Shown one piece after another: positions 27,435 through 35,976 of a DNA stretch of 64,000 nucleotides; the first letter of the stretch is position 1; each line of letters opens with the position of its first letter. The notes beneath the pieces are model-generated. The model was not told the DNA's origin. It did no database searches and saw only the letters and a program-made list of their open reading frames with translations. The stretch is from Cryobacterium arcticum (GTDB lineage: Bacteria; Actinomycetota; Actinomycetes; Actinomycetales; Microbacteriaceae). The stretch spans positions 1,674,001 through 1,738,000 of the forward strand of contig NZ_CP016282.1 of NCBI RefSeq assembly GCF_001679725.1, read 5' to 3'. The position numbers and the translations under genes were made by a program.

Positions 27435-28448
27435 ATGACCACGCAATCACGCGCGACGCTGGCCGATGTGGCCCGGCTCGCCGGGGTGAGCTCCAAGACA
27501 GCCTCACGAGTGTTCGCCGGCGCGGGGAACGTGTCGGTCGACACCCGGGAACGGGTGCTCATCGCGGCGAAGCGGTTGCGCTTCCGGCCCAACAACCTGG
27601 CCAGGAACCTACGCCGCGGCGGAGTGACCAACACCGTTGCGTTCGTGATCGGCGACCTGAAGAACCCGTTCTACTTTCACGTGGCGGCGGGGATCGAACG
27701 GGAGCTCGCGCTCAGCGGGCTCACCATGGTGCTCGCCACGACCGACGACTCACCGGACAGCGAGGAACGCGTGGTCGACGCGCTGATCTCCCAGCGCGTC
27801 CGCGCCCTCCTGCTCATCCCGATCGCCGACGACCAGTCCTACCTCGAGGGCGAGCGGCAGCTGGGCACCCCCGTCGTCAGCGTCGACCGGCCGGCACGCA
27901 ATCTCCTGGCCGACTCCGTGGTGCTGGCGAACCGCCAGGGCATGGCCGAGGCGGTGCGCTCCCTCACCGCCATCGGGCACCGCAAGATCGGCTTCATCAG
28001 CAACCCGTCCGCGATGTACACCCAGCGGGAACGCCTGGCCGGGTACCGAGAGGCCCTGCGGGAGGTGGGGGTCGTCGAGACCGCCCAGTGGGAGCGGCTC
28101 GACGACGACCCGGATATCTCGCCCGAGCTGGCCGTGCAGAGCCTGCTGGACCTGCCCGACCCGCCCACGGCTATCGTGGCGGGCAACAACCGTGGCAGCG
28201 CCGGCGCCGTGCGGGTGCTGCGCACGCTGCAGACGCCCGTGGCGTTCATCGGCTTCGACGACTTCGAGCTGGCGGATGCCCTGGGCATCTCGGTCGTGGC
28301 GTACGACCCGATGGAACTCGGACGCACGGCGGCCCGGCTCGCGCTGGCGCACCTGGCCGATCCGGACTCGTTCACCAGTCAGGTGGAGCTGCCCACCCGG
28401 CTGATCCATCGCGGCTCCGGTGAGATCCCGCCGCCCTCAGCCCGCTGA
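27435..28448 (+). CDS. LacI-family transcriptional regulator of the glycan locus
   Basis: A 337-residue regulator. The DNA-binding domain is residues 5-55: TLADVARLAGVSSKTASRVF is the helix-turn-helix and RPNNLARNLRRGG the hinge region. The rest is the periplasmic-binding-protein-like sugar domain (NTVAFVIGDLKNPFYFHVA ... VAFIGFDDFELADALGISVV). It lies divergent to the transporter/glycosidase operon, which it presumably represses until the sugar is present. GAGGAG precedes ATG 27435. Confidence 0.9.
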   Translation: MTTQSRATLADVARLAGVSSKTASRVFAGAGNVSVDTRERVLIAAKRLRFRPNNLARNLRRGGVTNTVAFVIGDLKNPFYFHVAAGIERELALSGLTMVLATTDDSPDSEERVVDALISQRVRALLLIPIADDQSYLEGERQLGTPVVSVDRPARNLLADSVVLANRQGMAEAVRSLTAIGHRKIGFISNPSAMYTQRERLAGYREALREVGVVETAQWERLDDDPDISPELAVQSLLDLPDPPTAIVAGNNRGSAGAVRVLRTLQTPVAFIGFDDFELADALGISVVAYDPMELGRTAARLALAHLADPDSFTSQVELPTRLIHRGSGEIPPPSAR

Positions 28449-28480
28449 CCCGCCAGCTGCGCCACCGTGCGCCGCACCGG

Positions 28481-28542
28481 CTGTTCCCGAAGCGGACTTC
28501 TGCGCCCGGTACGCCCGGGGCAGAAGTCCGTTCGGGCAACAG
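28481..28542. terminator. Bidirectional terminator between the lacI-type and esterase genes
   Basis: A stem of about 22 pairs forms between 28481-28503 (CTGTTCCCGAAGCGG onward) and 28520-28542 (ending CCGTTCGGGCAACAG), with one bulge on each arm. It lies between two convergent genes. Confidence 0.7.
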
Positions 28543-29526
28543 TCAGCCGGCCAAACGGCGGGAGAGCCAGGCGGCCTGACGCTCGAAGTGGTAGCCCTGA
28601 CCGCCCTCGTGCTCGTTGAACGGGTACACCTCGATCTCGGCCTCCGCGGCGTAGTGGTTCCGCGCGGCGAACACTGTGGACGGCGGGCAGATCGGGTCGA
28701 GCAGGGCCACCGAGAAGATCGCCGGCGCGGTGGCGCGTTTGGCGAAGTTGACGCCGTCGAAGTAGGCCAGGGTGGCGAAGGTCTGCTCCACGCGGTCGCG
28801 GTGCACCGAGAGGTACCGCACGACCTCGTGGTACGGGTCGTTGTCGGTCATGCCGACGGCACGTTCGAAGTGGCAGAGGAACGGCACCTCGGGCATCGCG
28901 CCGATGAGGCCCTGTGCCAAGCCAGCTGCCGCGAGGGCGATGCCGCCGCCCTGGCTGCCGCCGCAGACGGCCACGCGTTCGGGATCGACGCGGTCCAGGG
29001 TGCGCACAGCGTCGATGGCGCGCACGGCGTCGGTGAACACCCGGCGGTAGTAATAGTCATCGGGCGACTGGATGCCGCGGGTCATGAAGCCGGGGGAGGC
29101 CGGGCCGCTGCCGTGCGGGTCGGGGGTGTGGCCGCCGGAGCCCCATGAGCTGCCCTGTCCTCGGGTGTCCATGAACAGGTAGGCGTAGCCGCTGGCCACC
29201 CAGGCCAGACGCTCGTGCGGGAAGCCGCGACCGCCGCCGTAGCCGTTGTACTCCACGACCGTGGGTAGCCGCGTCTGCTCGGAACCGGGCCGTTCGGCCG
29301 GCACCAGGAACCAGGCCTTGATCGGGTCGCCGGCGAATCCGGCGAAGGTGACGTCGTAGACCTCCACCTCGCTCAGCGGTGAGTCGACCCGGGTGAGCGT
29401 GGGAGCGGCATCGAAGCGGCGGGCCTCGGCGAGGGTGCGTTGCCAGAACGCGTCGAAGTCAGCCGGCTCGGCCACCTCGGGCCGATACGTCTCGAGGTCG
29501 GACAGGGGGAGATCTAACCGGGGCAC
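28543..29526 (-). CDS. AXE1-family acetylxylan esterase / cephalosporin-C deacetylase-like
   Basis: A 327-residue alpha/beta hydrolase. The catalytic triad is visible: serine in VAVCGGSQGGGIAL (near 188), aspartate in ALLDPICPPS (near 277) and histidine in NEHEGGQGYHF (near 306). YNGYGGGRGFP and DTRGQGSSWG are family markers, the latter close to the oxyanion hole. These enzymes remove acetyl groups from short acetylated sugars inside the cell, which fits an acetylated glycan locus. GTG 29526 (VPRLDLPLSDL) has AAAGG upstream and fixes the start. Confidence 0.9.
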   Translation of the reverse strand: MPRLDLPLSDLETYRPEVAEPADFDAFWQRTLAEARRFDAAPTLTRVDSPLSEVEVYDVTFAGFAGDPIKAWFLVPAERPGSEQTRLPTVVEYNGYGGGRGFPHERLAWVASGYAYLFMDTRGQGSSWGSGGHTPDPHGSGPASPGFMTRGIQSPDDYYYRRVFTDAVRAIDAVRTLDRVDPERVAVCGGSQGGGIALAAAGLAQGLIGAMPEVPFLCHFERAVGMTDNDPYHEVVRYLSVHRDRVEQTFATLAYFDGVNFAKRATAPAIFSVALLDPICPPSTVFAARNHYAAEAEIEVYPFNEHEGGQGYHFERQAAWLSRRLAG

Positions 29527-29618
29527 GTGTTGCCTTTCGCGGACGAGTTCTGCGCCAACGCTGGCGCCAGCACCGACTATACCGGGGCCGTGATTGTGGG
29601 CCTGCGCCCCACCTGGAG

Positions 29619-32090
29619 CTACATGACTCCGGCCGTCTGCAGGGCGTAGCGGATGGCCGGCGCCACACGCTCGGCATAGGCGGGGGTCATGTGCACGGTG
29701 TCGTATTTCGTGGGAATGGTACCGGCGAAGGCCGGGCACACCCCGTCGGCGCAGCTGAACGGGAGGGAGCTGACGAAGTGGTCGCCGGTGGCGGAGGGAG
29801 CCGAGAGCGCCGCGGCGAACTGTTGCCAGGTCGCTCCGACGCCGACGGCGCAGTCCTGGGGGCTCGACACCGTCGAATAACACTGCCCGAGCTCGGCACC
29901 GAGCGGCGGCGGCGCGAGGTAGACGATCTTTCCCGCGGCGTTGTAGCCCGCCGTTTCGGCGATGGATGAGGCCACCATGCTCGCAACCGAGAGCGGTCGG
30001 CGGTAGTCGTCCTGTCCCTCGGCGAAGGCGTTGGCGACCACCACGAGCTGGGGGGCGTCGGCGACGATGTGGTTGGTGATGTCGAGTTTTCGCTGCGGGC
30101 AGGCCTCCATCACCCCTGCACCGTCGTTGGCGACGAGCACCTCGGTGAACCGGCAGCCGTAGAGGCCGATGGTGGTGATGCGCCACTGGCCGTCGCTGGC
30201 TTCGGCGATGGCCTTGAACGCCGGTGCGTAGGAGAGCGCCTCGGAGTCGCCGACGAGGTACATGTGCTGGGGAGCGTTGTCGTCGCCCCAGGTGCAGCGG
30301 CCGAAGTCGGGTGTGCCGCCCACATCGAAGCAGGCGCGAGCGGGGTTGTTGGTGGAGGTCGTGGCCATGGCCTGGTCCAGTGACGGCGATAGGTTGTCCG
30401 GCCAGGTCGTGGCCGCCGCCGCGGCCGCAAGGTCGGCTTGCAGCGCCACCTCGGGGTTCACATCATCCGCCGCGTCGGCAGTGGGAGCGGCGATAGGAGT
30501 CAACGGGCGGTCGTGCACCTCGAAGGACACGGCGACGACGACCACGATGACGAAGGCGCCTAGGGACGACATGATGAACTGTGTGCCGTAGCGTTCCCGC
30601 CAGCGCCGCCAAGCGAGCCGGCGGTCGACCCGTGGCCCGGTTCCGCGCAGCCAGGGCGAGCGGTGCAGCGGCTGCTCGATGAGGTAGTACGACACGACCG
30701 ACACGGCCAGGGTGGTGCCGAGAACGAGCAGGGTGGTCGTGGTGGAGGCCTCGGGCAGCACCAGCGTGAGGAAGACGAAGACCGGGAAGTGCCACAGGTA
30801 GAGCGAGTAGGAGATGTTGCCGAGGTACACGCTGACCGGGTTCGTGAGCGGGAACAGGTTGCGCTGCGTGCCGCCGATGCCGGCCGCGATCACGAGAACG
30901 GTGGCGCCCACCGGCAGAGCGGCCCACGGGCCAGGGAAGGGCAGGCTCGAGGTGACGACGGCGAAGGAGGCGACGATGCCTGCCAGTCCGGCCCAGCCGA
31001 GGATGATCCGGGCGGCCAGCGGCATCCGCATGAAGAGAGGGGCCGCGATCGCCAGGGCGGCGCCGACGCCGAGTTCCCAGACTCTGGAGAACGTGGAGAA
31101 GTAGGCCACGGTGGGGTTCGTCGCGGTCTCCCACACGGCGTAGCCGAACGACGCCGCCACGACGACGACGGCGACCGCGCCGAGCAGACGGCGGCCGCGC
31201 GCACGGTCGCGCCCCGACCCGCGTCCGCGCCGGCTCGCCGCGCCGAGCGCCACGATCAGCAGCACCGGCCAGAGCAGGTAGAACTGCTCCTCCACCGACA
31301 GCGACCAGTAGTGCTGCAGCACCGATGCGGGCGCAGTGGCGTGGAAATAGTCGGTGCCGACGGCCGTGAACCGCCAGTTGGCGGCGAAGAAGAGGGCCGA
31401 GAGCGCATCCCAGGCGGTGGAGAGCGCCCGGGTCTGGTTGAACAGGACGAAGCCGAGGGCGGTCGTGACCGCCAGCACAGCCGCCGCGGCCGGCAGGATG
31501 CGGCGGAGCCGGTTGCCGTAGAAGGTGCGCAGGGAGATGCGCCCGGTGCGCTCATGTTCGCGCAGCAGGACGCCGGTGATGAGGAAGCCGGAGATGACGA
31601 AGAAGATGTCGACGCCCGCGAAGCCGCCGCCCGGCCAGACGATGACGTGATCCAGGATGACGGCGATGACCGCGAGGGCCCGCAGGCCCTGGATGTCCCG
31701 ACGGCGGCCTGACGTCCTCTTCTGCGATGCAGCGGGGCGGGGCGGGGTCGCGCCAGGCGAGTTGGCGCCGGGCGAGGGGGCGGGTGCCGCCGGATGAGTG
31801 TCCAGGGGGCGGGGAATGGACTTGTGGGCTCCTGCTCCTGCTCCGGCCGTGGACCCTGGGGTAGCCGTGGTCGTGACGATGCGGTTGAGCGGAGTGCCGG
31901 GTCGGGACAGGCCCGGCCGTGACGTGCCAGGCCGAGATGGTCCTGGTCGGGAAGAGTCAGGCCTGGAGGGAGTCGGCGGGGAAGCCGGCTGCGAGGGGTC
32001 CGGCAGCGACGGATTCGTTCGTGGATCCCGGCCTGGGGCGGCGCCGGTGTTTTTTGGGTCGTTCCCTGCCGTGCCGTTCCCCGATGTCAC
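29619..32090 (-). CDS. OafA/YrhL-type acyltransferase with C-terminal SGNH domain
   Basis: An 823-residue membrane protein. Residues 1-125 are a disordered Pro/Ser/Arg-rich head with repeated SRPG units (about 40-68). The acyltransferase-3 domain follows with ten or so helices (DIQGLRALAVIAVILDH, FFVISGFLIT, YWSLSVEEQFYLLWP). A soluble C-terminal part from about 590 is an SGNH domain: LVGDSEAL (near 613) and DTVHMTPAYAERV (Asp and His near 797). The protein should move acyl groups across the membrane onto a surface polysaccharide or peptidoglycan. GTG 32090 has GGGGGAC upstream. Confidence 0.9.
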   Translation of the reverse strand: MTSGNGTAGNDPKNTGAAPGRDPRTNPSLPDPSQPASPPTPSRPDSSRPGPSRPGTSRPGLSRPGTPLNRIVTTTATPGSTAGAGAGAHKSIPRPLDTHPAAPAPSPGANSPGATPPRPAASQKRTSGRRRDIQGLRALAVIAVILDHVIVWPGGGFAGVDIFFVISGFLITGVLLREHERTGRISLRTFYGNRLRRILPAAAAVLAVTTALGFVLFNQTRALSTAWDALSALFFAANWRFTAVGTDYFHATAPASVLQHYWSLSVEEQFYLLWPVLLIVALGAASRRGRGSGRDRARGRRLLGAVAVVVVAASFGYAVWETATNPTVAYFSTFSRVWELGVGAALAIAAPLFMRMPLAARIILGWAGLAGIVASFAVVTSSLPFPGPWAALPVGATVLVIAAGIGGTQRNLFPLTNPVSVYLGNISYSLYLWHFPVFVFLTLVLPEASTTTTLLVLGTTLAVSVVSYYLIEQPLHRSPWLRGTGPRVDRRLAWRRWRERYGTQFIMSSLGAFVIVVVVAVSFEVHDRPLTPIAAPTADAADDVNPEVALQADLAAAAAATTWPDNLSPSLDQAMATTSTNNPARACFDVGGTPDFGRCTWGDDNAPQHMYLVGDSEALSYAPAFKAIAEASDGQWRITTIGLYGCRFTEVLVANDGAGVMEACPQRKLDITNHIVADAPQLVVVANAFAEGQDDYRRPLSVASMVASSIAETAGYNAAGKIVYLAPPPLGAELGQCYSTVSSPQDCAVGVGATWQQFAAALSAPSATGDHFVSSLPFSCADGVCPAFAGTIPTKYDTVHMTPAYAERVAPAIRYALQTAGVM

Positions 32091-32241
32091 ACGTCCCCCA
32101 GCTTTCGAACCGCTGACGAGCCTACAGCGCGAACGGCACCGTGCCGCGTACGGGGGAGTGACGTCGTGCGGGTTGCCGGGCAGACATTCCGCTCAGACCG
32201 ACCGCAGGGTCGCGCGGCGCCGGTTCACAGTGGGCGCCGGT

Positions 32242-32691
32242 TCAGACGGTGGCGCCGGCCGGTTCGACTTCGTGGCGCAACGGAGCATCCGTCGGGGAGG
32301 TCGCATCAGCGCTCGACTGGGGGTTCAGCTCTGCCCGCAGCGGCCAGTCTTGGCCGTCCAGGATGATCTGGGCGCATCGGCCGGTGCTCGCGTTCACCAC
32401 GATGGGCGCCATCAGGTTGACCGTCGTGCCGGTCTCGCCCGGGTTGGTGACCACGAGAACCAGGGCCTGGTCGGGGGTCGCCAGGTCGAGGGAGCGCGCG
32501 TGCTCATCGGAGATGACCGGGGTGTACTGCGGCAGGTAGATCGACGCATCCAGCACGAAAAGCCGGGTGTGCTCGTCTTCGGCGGACTGCAGGGCGAACA
32601 GCCCGGCTGCACCGGCGATCTCGCGCAGCCGGAAGTCGGTGAGCGGGGCCAGCCCGGGAGGCGGTGAGACAAAACTGAGCGAGGCGGTCAT
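32242..32691 (-). CDS. fliW: Flagellar assembly factor FliW
   Basis: A 149-residue FliW. Core sequences are SFVSPPPGLAPLTDFRLREI, GLFALQSAEDEHTRLFVLDA and VVTNPGETGTTVNLMAPIVVN. In Bacillus FliW is bound by flagellin and, when free, blocks CsrA, so it couples flagellin translation to export. It overlaps the flgL stop (ATGA) as last gene of the flgN-flgK-flgL-fliW operon. csrA is not beside it and not seen in the window. Upstream (right-hand side) 32692 joins flgL directly; the left-hand gap to the acyltransferase contains nothing recognisable. Confidence 0.9.
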   Translation of the reverse strand: MTASLSFVSPPPGLAPLTDFRLREIAGAAGLFALQSAEDEHTRLFVLDASIYLPQYTPVISDEHARSLDLATPDQALVLVVTNPGETGTTVNLMAPIVVNASTGRCAQIILDGQDWPLRAELNPQSSADATSPTDAPLRHEVEPAGATV

Positions 32692-33605
32692 CGGAGGAAG
32701 TCCATCAGGGTCGGCTGGATCACGCGGGCGGTCACGGAGAGGGCCGATTGGTAGGCCACCTCCTGGAGCTTGAGGTCGATGATGACGGTGGCCAGGTCGA
32801 CGTCCTCGAGCTGCACGCGCTGCGCCTCGAGGGTGCCTTTCTGCGTGACGAGCGAGGCGGCCGCGGTCTCGATGCGGCTCTGCCGGGCGCCGGCCTCGGC
32901 GCGGGCGCCGATGATGGTCGTGAGGTGGGCGTCGATGTCGCCCAGGTGCACCGACACGGACACTGCAGGATCTGTGCTTCGCAGCGCGGCCGAGACCTGG
33001 TCGAGCAACGCGAAGAGCGAACCGTCGCCGATGCCGGTACCGGCGCCGGTACCGAATATGGCGGCGCCGTCGGCGTCCACCCGCACGGTGGTGTCGGCTC
33101 CCACCCGCCGATCCACCGGCACCGAGGTGCCGGCGCTGACGGTGTACGGCGGCTCGGAGCCGACCGCGGAACGGGCATCCGAGTTGCCGGCGAAGACCGA
33201 CCGCCCCAGGTAGCTGGCGTTGGCCTGACCGAGCAGGTCTTTCTTGAGGCCGTCGATCTGCACGGCGATGGCCTCCTTGGCCGCCGGCGTCATGGTTCCG
33301 GCGTTACTTCCCTGCACGGCGAGGTCGCGCACCTTGGTGAGGAGCTTGGTGCTCTCATCGAGCGCGCCGTCGATCGTGGTGAGCCAGCCTGCGCCGTTGT
33401 CGGCGTTGCGGGTGTACTGGGCGGTGGCACGCTGTTCGGCGCGCACGGCCATGGCGTTCGCCGCCCGCGCGGGGTCGTCGGATGCCCGGCTGATGGTCTT
33501 CAGCGACGTGGACTGCTCTTGCAATTGAGCGAGACGCTGGGCGCTGGCCTGCAGATTGGCCTGCGCGGCGCGCATCTGGGTGGTGCTGGTCACTCGGGAG
33601 ATCAT
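32688..33605 (-). CDS. flgL: Flagellar hook-associated protein FlgL (HAP3)
   Basis: A 305-residue HAP3, a junction protein between hook-end FlgK and the flagellin filament. The flagellin-like ends are present: MISRVTSTTQMRAAQANLQA with a long N-terminal coiled coil (SRASDDPARAANAM), and the C-terminal SLVTQKGTLEAQRVQLEDVD coil ending ARVIQPTLMDFLR. AAGG precedes the ATG. It follows flgK by three bases. Confidence 0.93.
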   Translation of the reverse strand: MISRVTSTTQMRAAQANLQASAQRLAQLQEQSTSLKTISRASDDPARAANAMAVRAEQRATAQYTRNADNGAGWLTTIDGALDESTKLLTKVRDLAVQGSNAGTMTPAAKEAIAVQIDGLKKDLLGQANASYLGRSVFAGNSDARSAVGSEPPYTVSAGTSVPVDRRVGADTTVRVDADGAAIFGTGAGTGIGDGSLFALLDQVSAALRSTDPAVSVSVHLGDIDAHLTTIIGARAEAGARQSRIETAAASLVTQKGTLEAQRVQLEDVDLATVIIDLKLQEVAYQSALSVTARVIQPTLMDFLR

Positions 33606-33608
33606 CGG

Positions 33609-35081
33609 TTACCTTCCCACCAGTCCGGTGCGGTTGATCAGGGTGTCGAGCATCTCGTCCACGGCCGTCATCACCCGGGCAGCACCCTGGTAGGCGTGCT
33701 GGAAGGTCAGCAGGTTGACGTTCTCCTCGTCGATGTCCACCGAGGAGTTGGACAGCTGCAGGGTGACGGCGGCGGAGGCTGAGGAGTTCGAGGCGGATGC
33801 CTGCGCGAGTTCGATGCCCGTCTCGACGCCGAGCTTGGTGACGAAGGCCGTCCAGATGGCGTTGGGGGAGGTGATCGGGGCGCCGTTCTTGTCCGCCGCG
33901 TTGGACGTGCCCAGTTGGGCGATCTTGTCGGCGTTAATGCCGTTCAAGGCTCCGTCCCCGGGTGTGCCTGCGGCGACACCTTTGACGGTCGTGGGGACGA
34001 CGAATAACGTCAGCGCGGCAGCGCCCTCCGTGTAGTGGAAGAACTCCAGACCCGTCTCGCCGGTACTTGTGGCGCCGGTCAGGTGCAGGTCATTGACCGA
34101 GTCGGCCAGCTTCTTGGCGAAGTCGTTGTACGACGCCGCGACCTCGGCCAGGGCCCCGCCGGTGTGCGTGCCATTCGCCGGGCCGAGAAGTGAGAGCGCG
34201 CCGGCGAGTTCGCCGCCATCCACCGCCACGGGCACGCCGGGATGGTGCGCCCACTCCAACTGCACCGGGGTGTACGTCACCGGGTTGCTACCGGGCACCG
34301 AGGCCGCCGCCAGCGATGCCGGGCCGGTCACGGTGAGCTTCTGCACGTCGGAGCCGGACACCAGGATGTTGCCGCCGATCAGCACATCGACCGTGCCGTT
34401 CGCCTGGGCTCGCACGCTCGCGCCGGTGATCGCGGCGATCGTGGTGGTGAGAGCGTCGCGTTTGTCGATGAGTTCGTTGGCGGACCCGCCCGAGGCGATG
34501 GTCTGGCGGATGATGCCGTTCAGGGCGGCGACCTGGGCCGCGGCGCCGTTGACCTCGGTGACGAGGGCATCCGCGCTCGTGCGCACCGCCGACCATTCGT
34601 CCGTGACGGCGCGATAGCCCGCGTTGATCTGCGTGGTCACCTGGCCGGCCTCGCCGAGCAGGAGTCCGGCCGCCGCGGACGGGTCGGAGGCGTTGGACAG
34701 CTCGTGCCAGGCCGCCCAGAACTCCTGCAGCTGGGTGGACAGCCCGGCTTTGCCAGGTTCCTGCAGCGAGTTCTCCACCGAACCGAGGGCGTTGGCGCGC
34801 ACTGCCGTGTACCCGGCGGTCGCTGCGGTCGCCCGCACCTTGGCATCGAGGGTGGCGTTGCCGAGGCGCGAGATTCCGTCGACCGAGACACCGGCTCCGG
34901 GTGTGGCGCCCCAGGCAACCAGGCCGGCGCGGGCGGCGGCATTGGTCGCCGACGTCGTGACCCGCTGGCGGGTGTAGCCCTCAGTGTTGACGTTGGCCAT
35001 GTTCTGCCCCACGACATCGAGGCCGGCGCGGGCGGCGACCAGCCCGGAGTACGCGGTGTTGAGTCCGCCGAAGGTGCTCAC
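33609..35081 (-). CDS. flgK: Flagellar hook-associated protein FlgK (HAP1)
   Basis: A 490-residue HAP1. The rod/hook-type N-terminus is FGGLNTAYSGLVAARAGLDV with NMANVNTEGYTRQ; the C-terminus is SVDIDEENVNLLTFQHAYQG and ends TLINRTGLVGR. The start is GTG 35081. A seven-codon frame (ATG 35101, MKTVTTS) ends with a TGA overlapping this GTG, so initiation may be coupled to it; no strong Shine-Dalgarno sequence lies before the GTG itself. Confidence 0.93.
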   Translation of the reverse strand: MSTFGGLNTAYSGLVAARAGLDVVGQNMANVNTEGYTRQRVTTSATNAAARAGLVAWGATPGAGVSVDGISRLGNATLDAKVRATAATAGYTAVRANALGSVENSLQEPGKAGLSTQLQEFWAAWHELSNASDPSAAAGLLLGEAGQVTTQINAGYRAVTDEWSAVRTSADALVTEVNGAAAQVAALNGIIRQTIASGGSANELIDKRDALTTTIAAITGASVRAQANGTVDVLIGGNILVSGSDVQKLTVTGPASLAAASVPGSNPVTYTPVQLEWAHHPGVPVAVDGGELAGALSLLGPANGTHTGGALAEVAASYNDFAKKLADSVNDLHLTGATSTGETGLEFFHYTEGAAALTLFVVPTTVKGVAAGTPGDGALNGINADKIAQLGTSNAADKNGAPITSPNAIWTAFVTKLGVETGIELAQASASNSSASAAVTLQLSNSSVDIDEENVNLLTFQHAYQGAARVMTAVDEMLDTLINRTGLVGR

Positions 35082-35109
35082 GAGGTCGTCACTGTCTTCA
35101 TCTCACGTC

Positions 35110-35595
35110 TCACAGGCTCTGGTCGAAGAGTCGGGCACCGGTGGTCGGGGCGCCAGAGGCGCCGCGGGAGTCATAGGTCGTGGCCTGCGCATCCGTGCCG
35201 GCCAGCGATTCCTGGGTGTACCGGGCGGCCGAGCGCAGGAACTGCTCGTTCACGTCGCGAAGGTTGCGGATCTGGCCGATCAAGTCGGTCATGGCGGCCA
35301 GATGGGCGCTGAAGATGTCGGACCAGGGCCCAGGGGGAGCCTGCTCGACGAGCTCCCGGAGGGTGGCGTCCTGCGGAGTTCCCCACTCCAGGGCGACCGC
35401 GGCGACCTCCACCGACCGGCCGAGCCCCGCCTCGCGTACGAGCTCGAGAACCTGTTCGACCTCGCGGGTCGCATGCTGCACCCAGCGCGAGCGACCTGCG
35501 CTCAGCAGGAGTTGTTCCTCGTCGAGCTTGAAGACCAGCAGCTCGAGAAGCTCGCGTTCCCGCCAGAGCAGCGCGGACAGTTCATTGGCACCCAC
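35110..35595 (-). CDS. flgN: FlgN-like flagellar export chaperone
   Basis: A 161-residue, largely helical protein. LSALLWRERELLELLVFKLD and VQHATREVEQVLELVREAGL are typical of FlgN, the chaperone that keeps FlgK and FlgL export-competent. The C-terminal 30 residues are Ser/Thr/Gly-rich. It starts at GTG 35595 and is the first gene of the operon read from the sigma-28-like box at 35663-35689, giving a leader of about 60 bases. Confidence 0.85.
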   Translation of the reverse strand: MGANELSALLWRERELLELLVFKLDEEQLLLSAGRSRWVQHATREVEQVLELVREAGLGRSVEVAAVALEWGTPQDATLRELVEQAPPGPWSDIFSAHLAAMTDLIGQIRNLRDVNEQFLRSAARYTQESLAGTDAQATTYDSRGASGAPTTGARLFDQSL

Positions 35596-35662
35596 GTCGT
35601 CACTGCCTTTCCGCCTGCTGGCTCGTTGCTCTATCGTACGATTCCCTGTCCGTTCGAGAGCA

Positions 35663-35689
35663 CTATCGGCCGGGTGCGGCCCGTCGTTA
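35663..35689 (-). promoter_or_regulatory. Sigma-28 (FliA) promoter for flgN-flgK-flgL-fliW
   Basis: On the minus strand TAAC (35686-35689), 15 bases, then GCCGATAG (35663-35670). This matches the sigma-28 pattern TAAA-N15-GCCGATAA closely and is shared with four other sites in the window. Confidence 0.8.
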
Positions 35690-35728
35690 GGCCCGCAGGA
35701 CTCTTTTCGTCGCCTTCGCGGGCTACCG

Positions 35729-35748
35729 TGTCCTCCTAAATGAGGACA
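35729..35748. promoter_or_regulatory. 20-bp palindrome in the flgN/fliA divergent region
   Basis: TGTCCTC-N6-GAGGACA is a perfect inverted repeat with the central bases CTAAAT. It lies 40 bases upstream of the flgN sigma-28 box and on the far side from fliA, a position suited to a DNA-binding regulator of flagellar entry. The regulator is not identified. Confidence 0.4.
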
Positions 35749-35811
35749 GCCGCAGCCCCGGACTGGGGGCAGTTCGAGCGTGGAATCGCCGGGCGTGTTC
35801 GTTAGCGTGAT

Positions 35812-35851
35812 AGCAGGCGAAAGCCCCCGGAAAAGGACCCGAATCCCTGCT
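35812..35851 (+). ncRNA. Possible structured leader RNA of fliA
   Basis: AGCAGG (35812-35817) can pair with CCTGCT (35846-35851); the alternative hairpin GGC-GAAA-GCC (35816-35825) competes with it. The element lies about 125 bases before the fliA start in a 381-base gap. A weak promoter could precede it (GTGGAA 35780-35785, N17, TAGCGT 35803-35808). It does not match riboswitch classes I can recall. Confidence 0.25.
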
Positions 35852-35976
35852 CTGGGCGGATTTCCGTCTTCACGTCAGACGACTCTCCACCCTGCTTACC
35901 CGGCTGCATTTCCCCGTTTCAGGTCCATGTCCCATCGCCGCATAAGCACGCGCGCACCCGCCAGGAGGGTAAGTCG

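Noticed and set aside
35812..35851. c-di-GMP riboswitch upstream of fliA
   Set aside because: The GGCGAAAGCC hairpin is suggestive, but the conserved GEMM-I and GEMM-II sequence blocks are not present.
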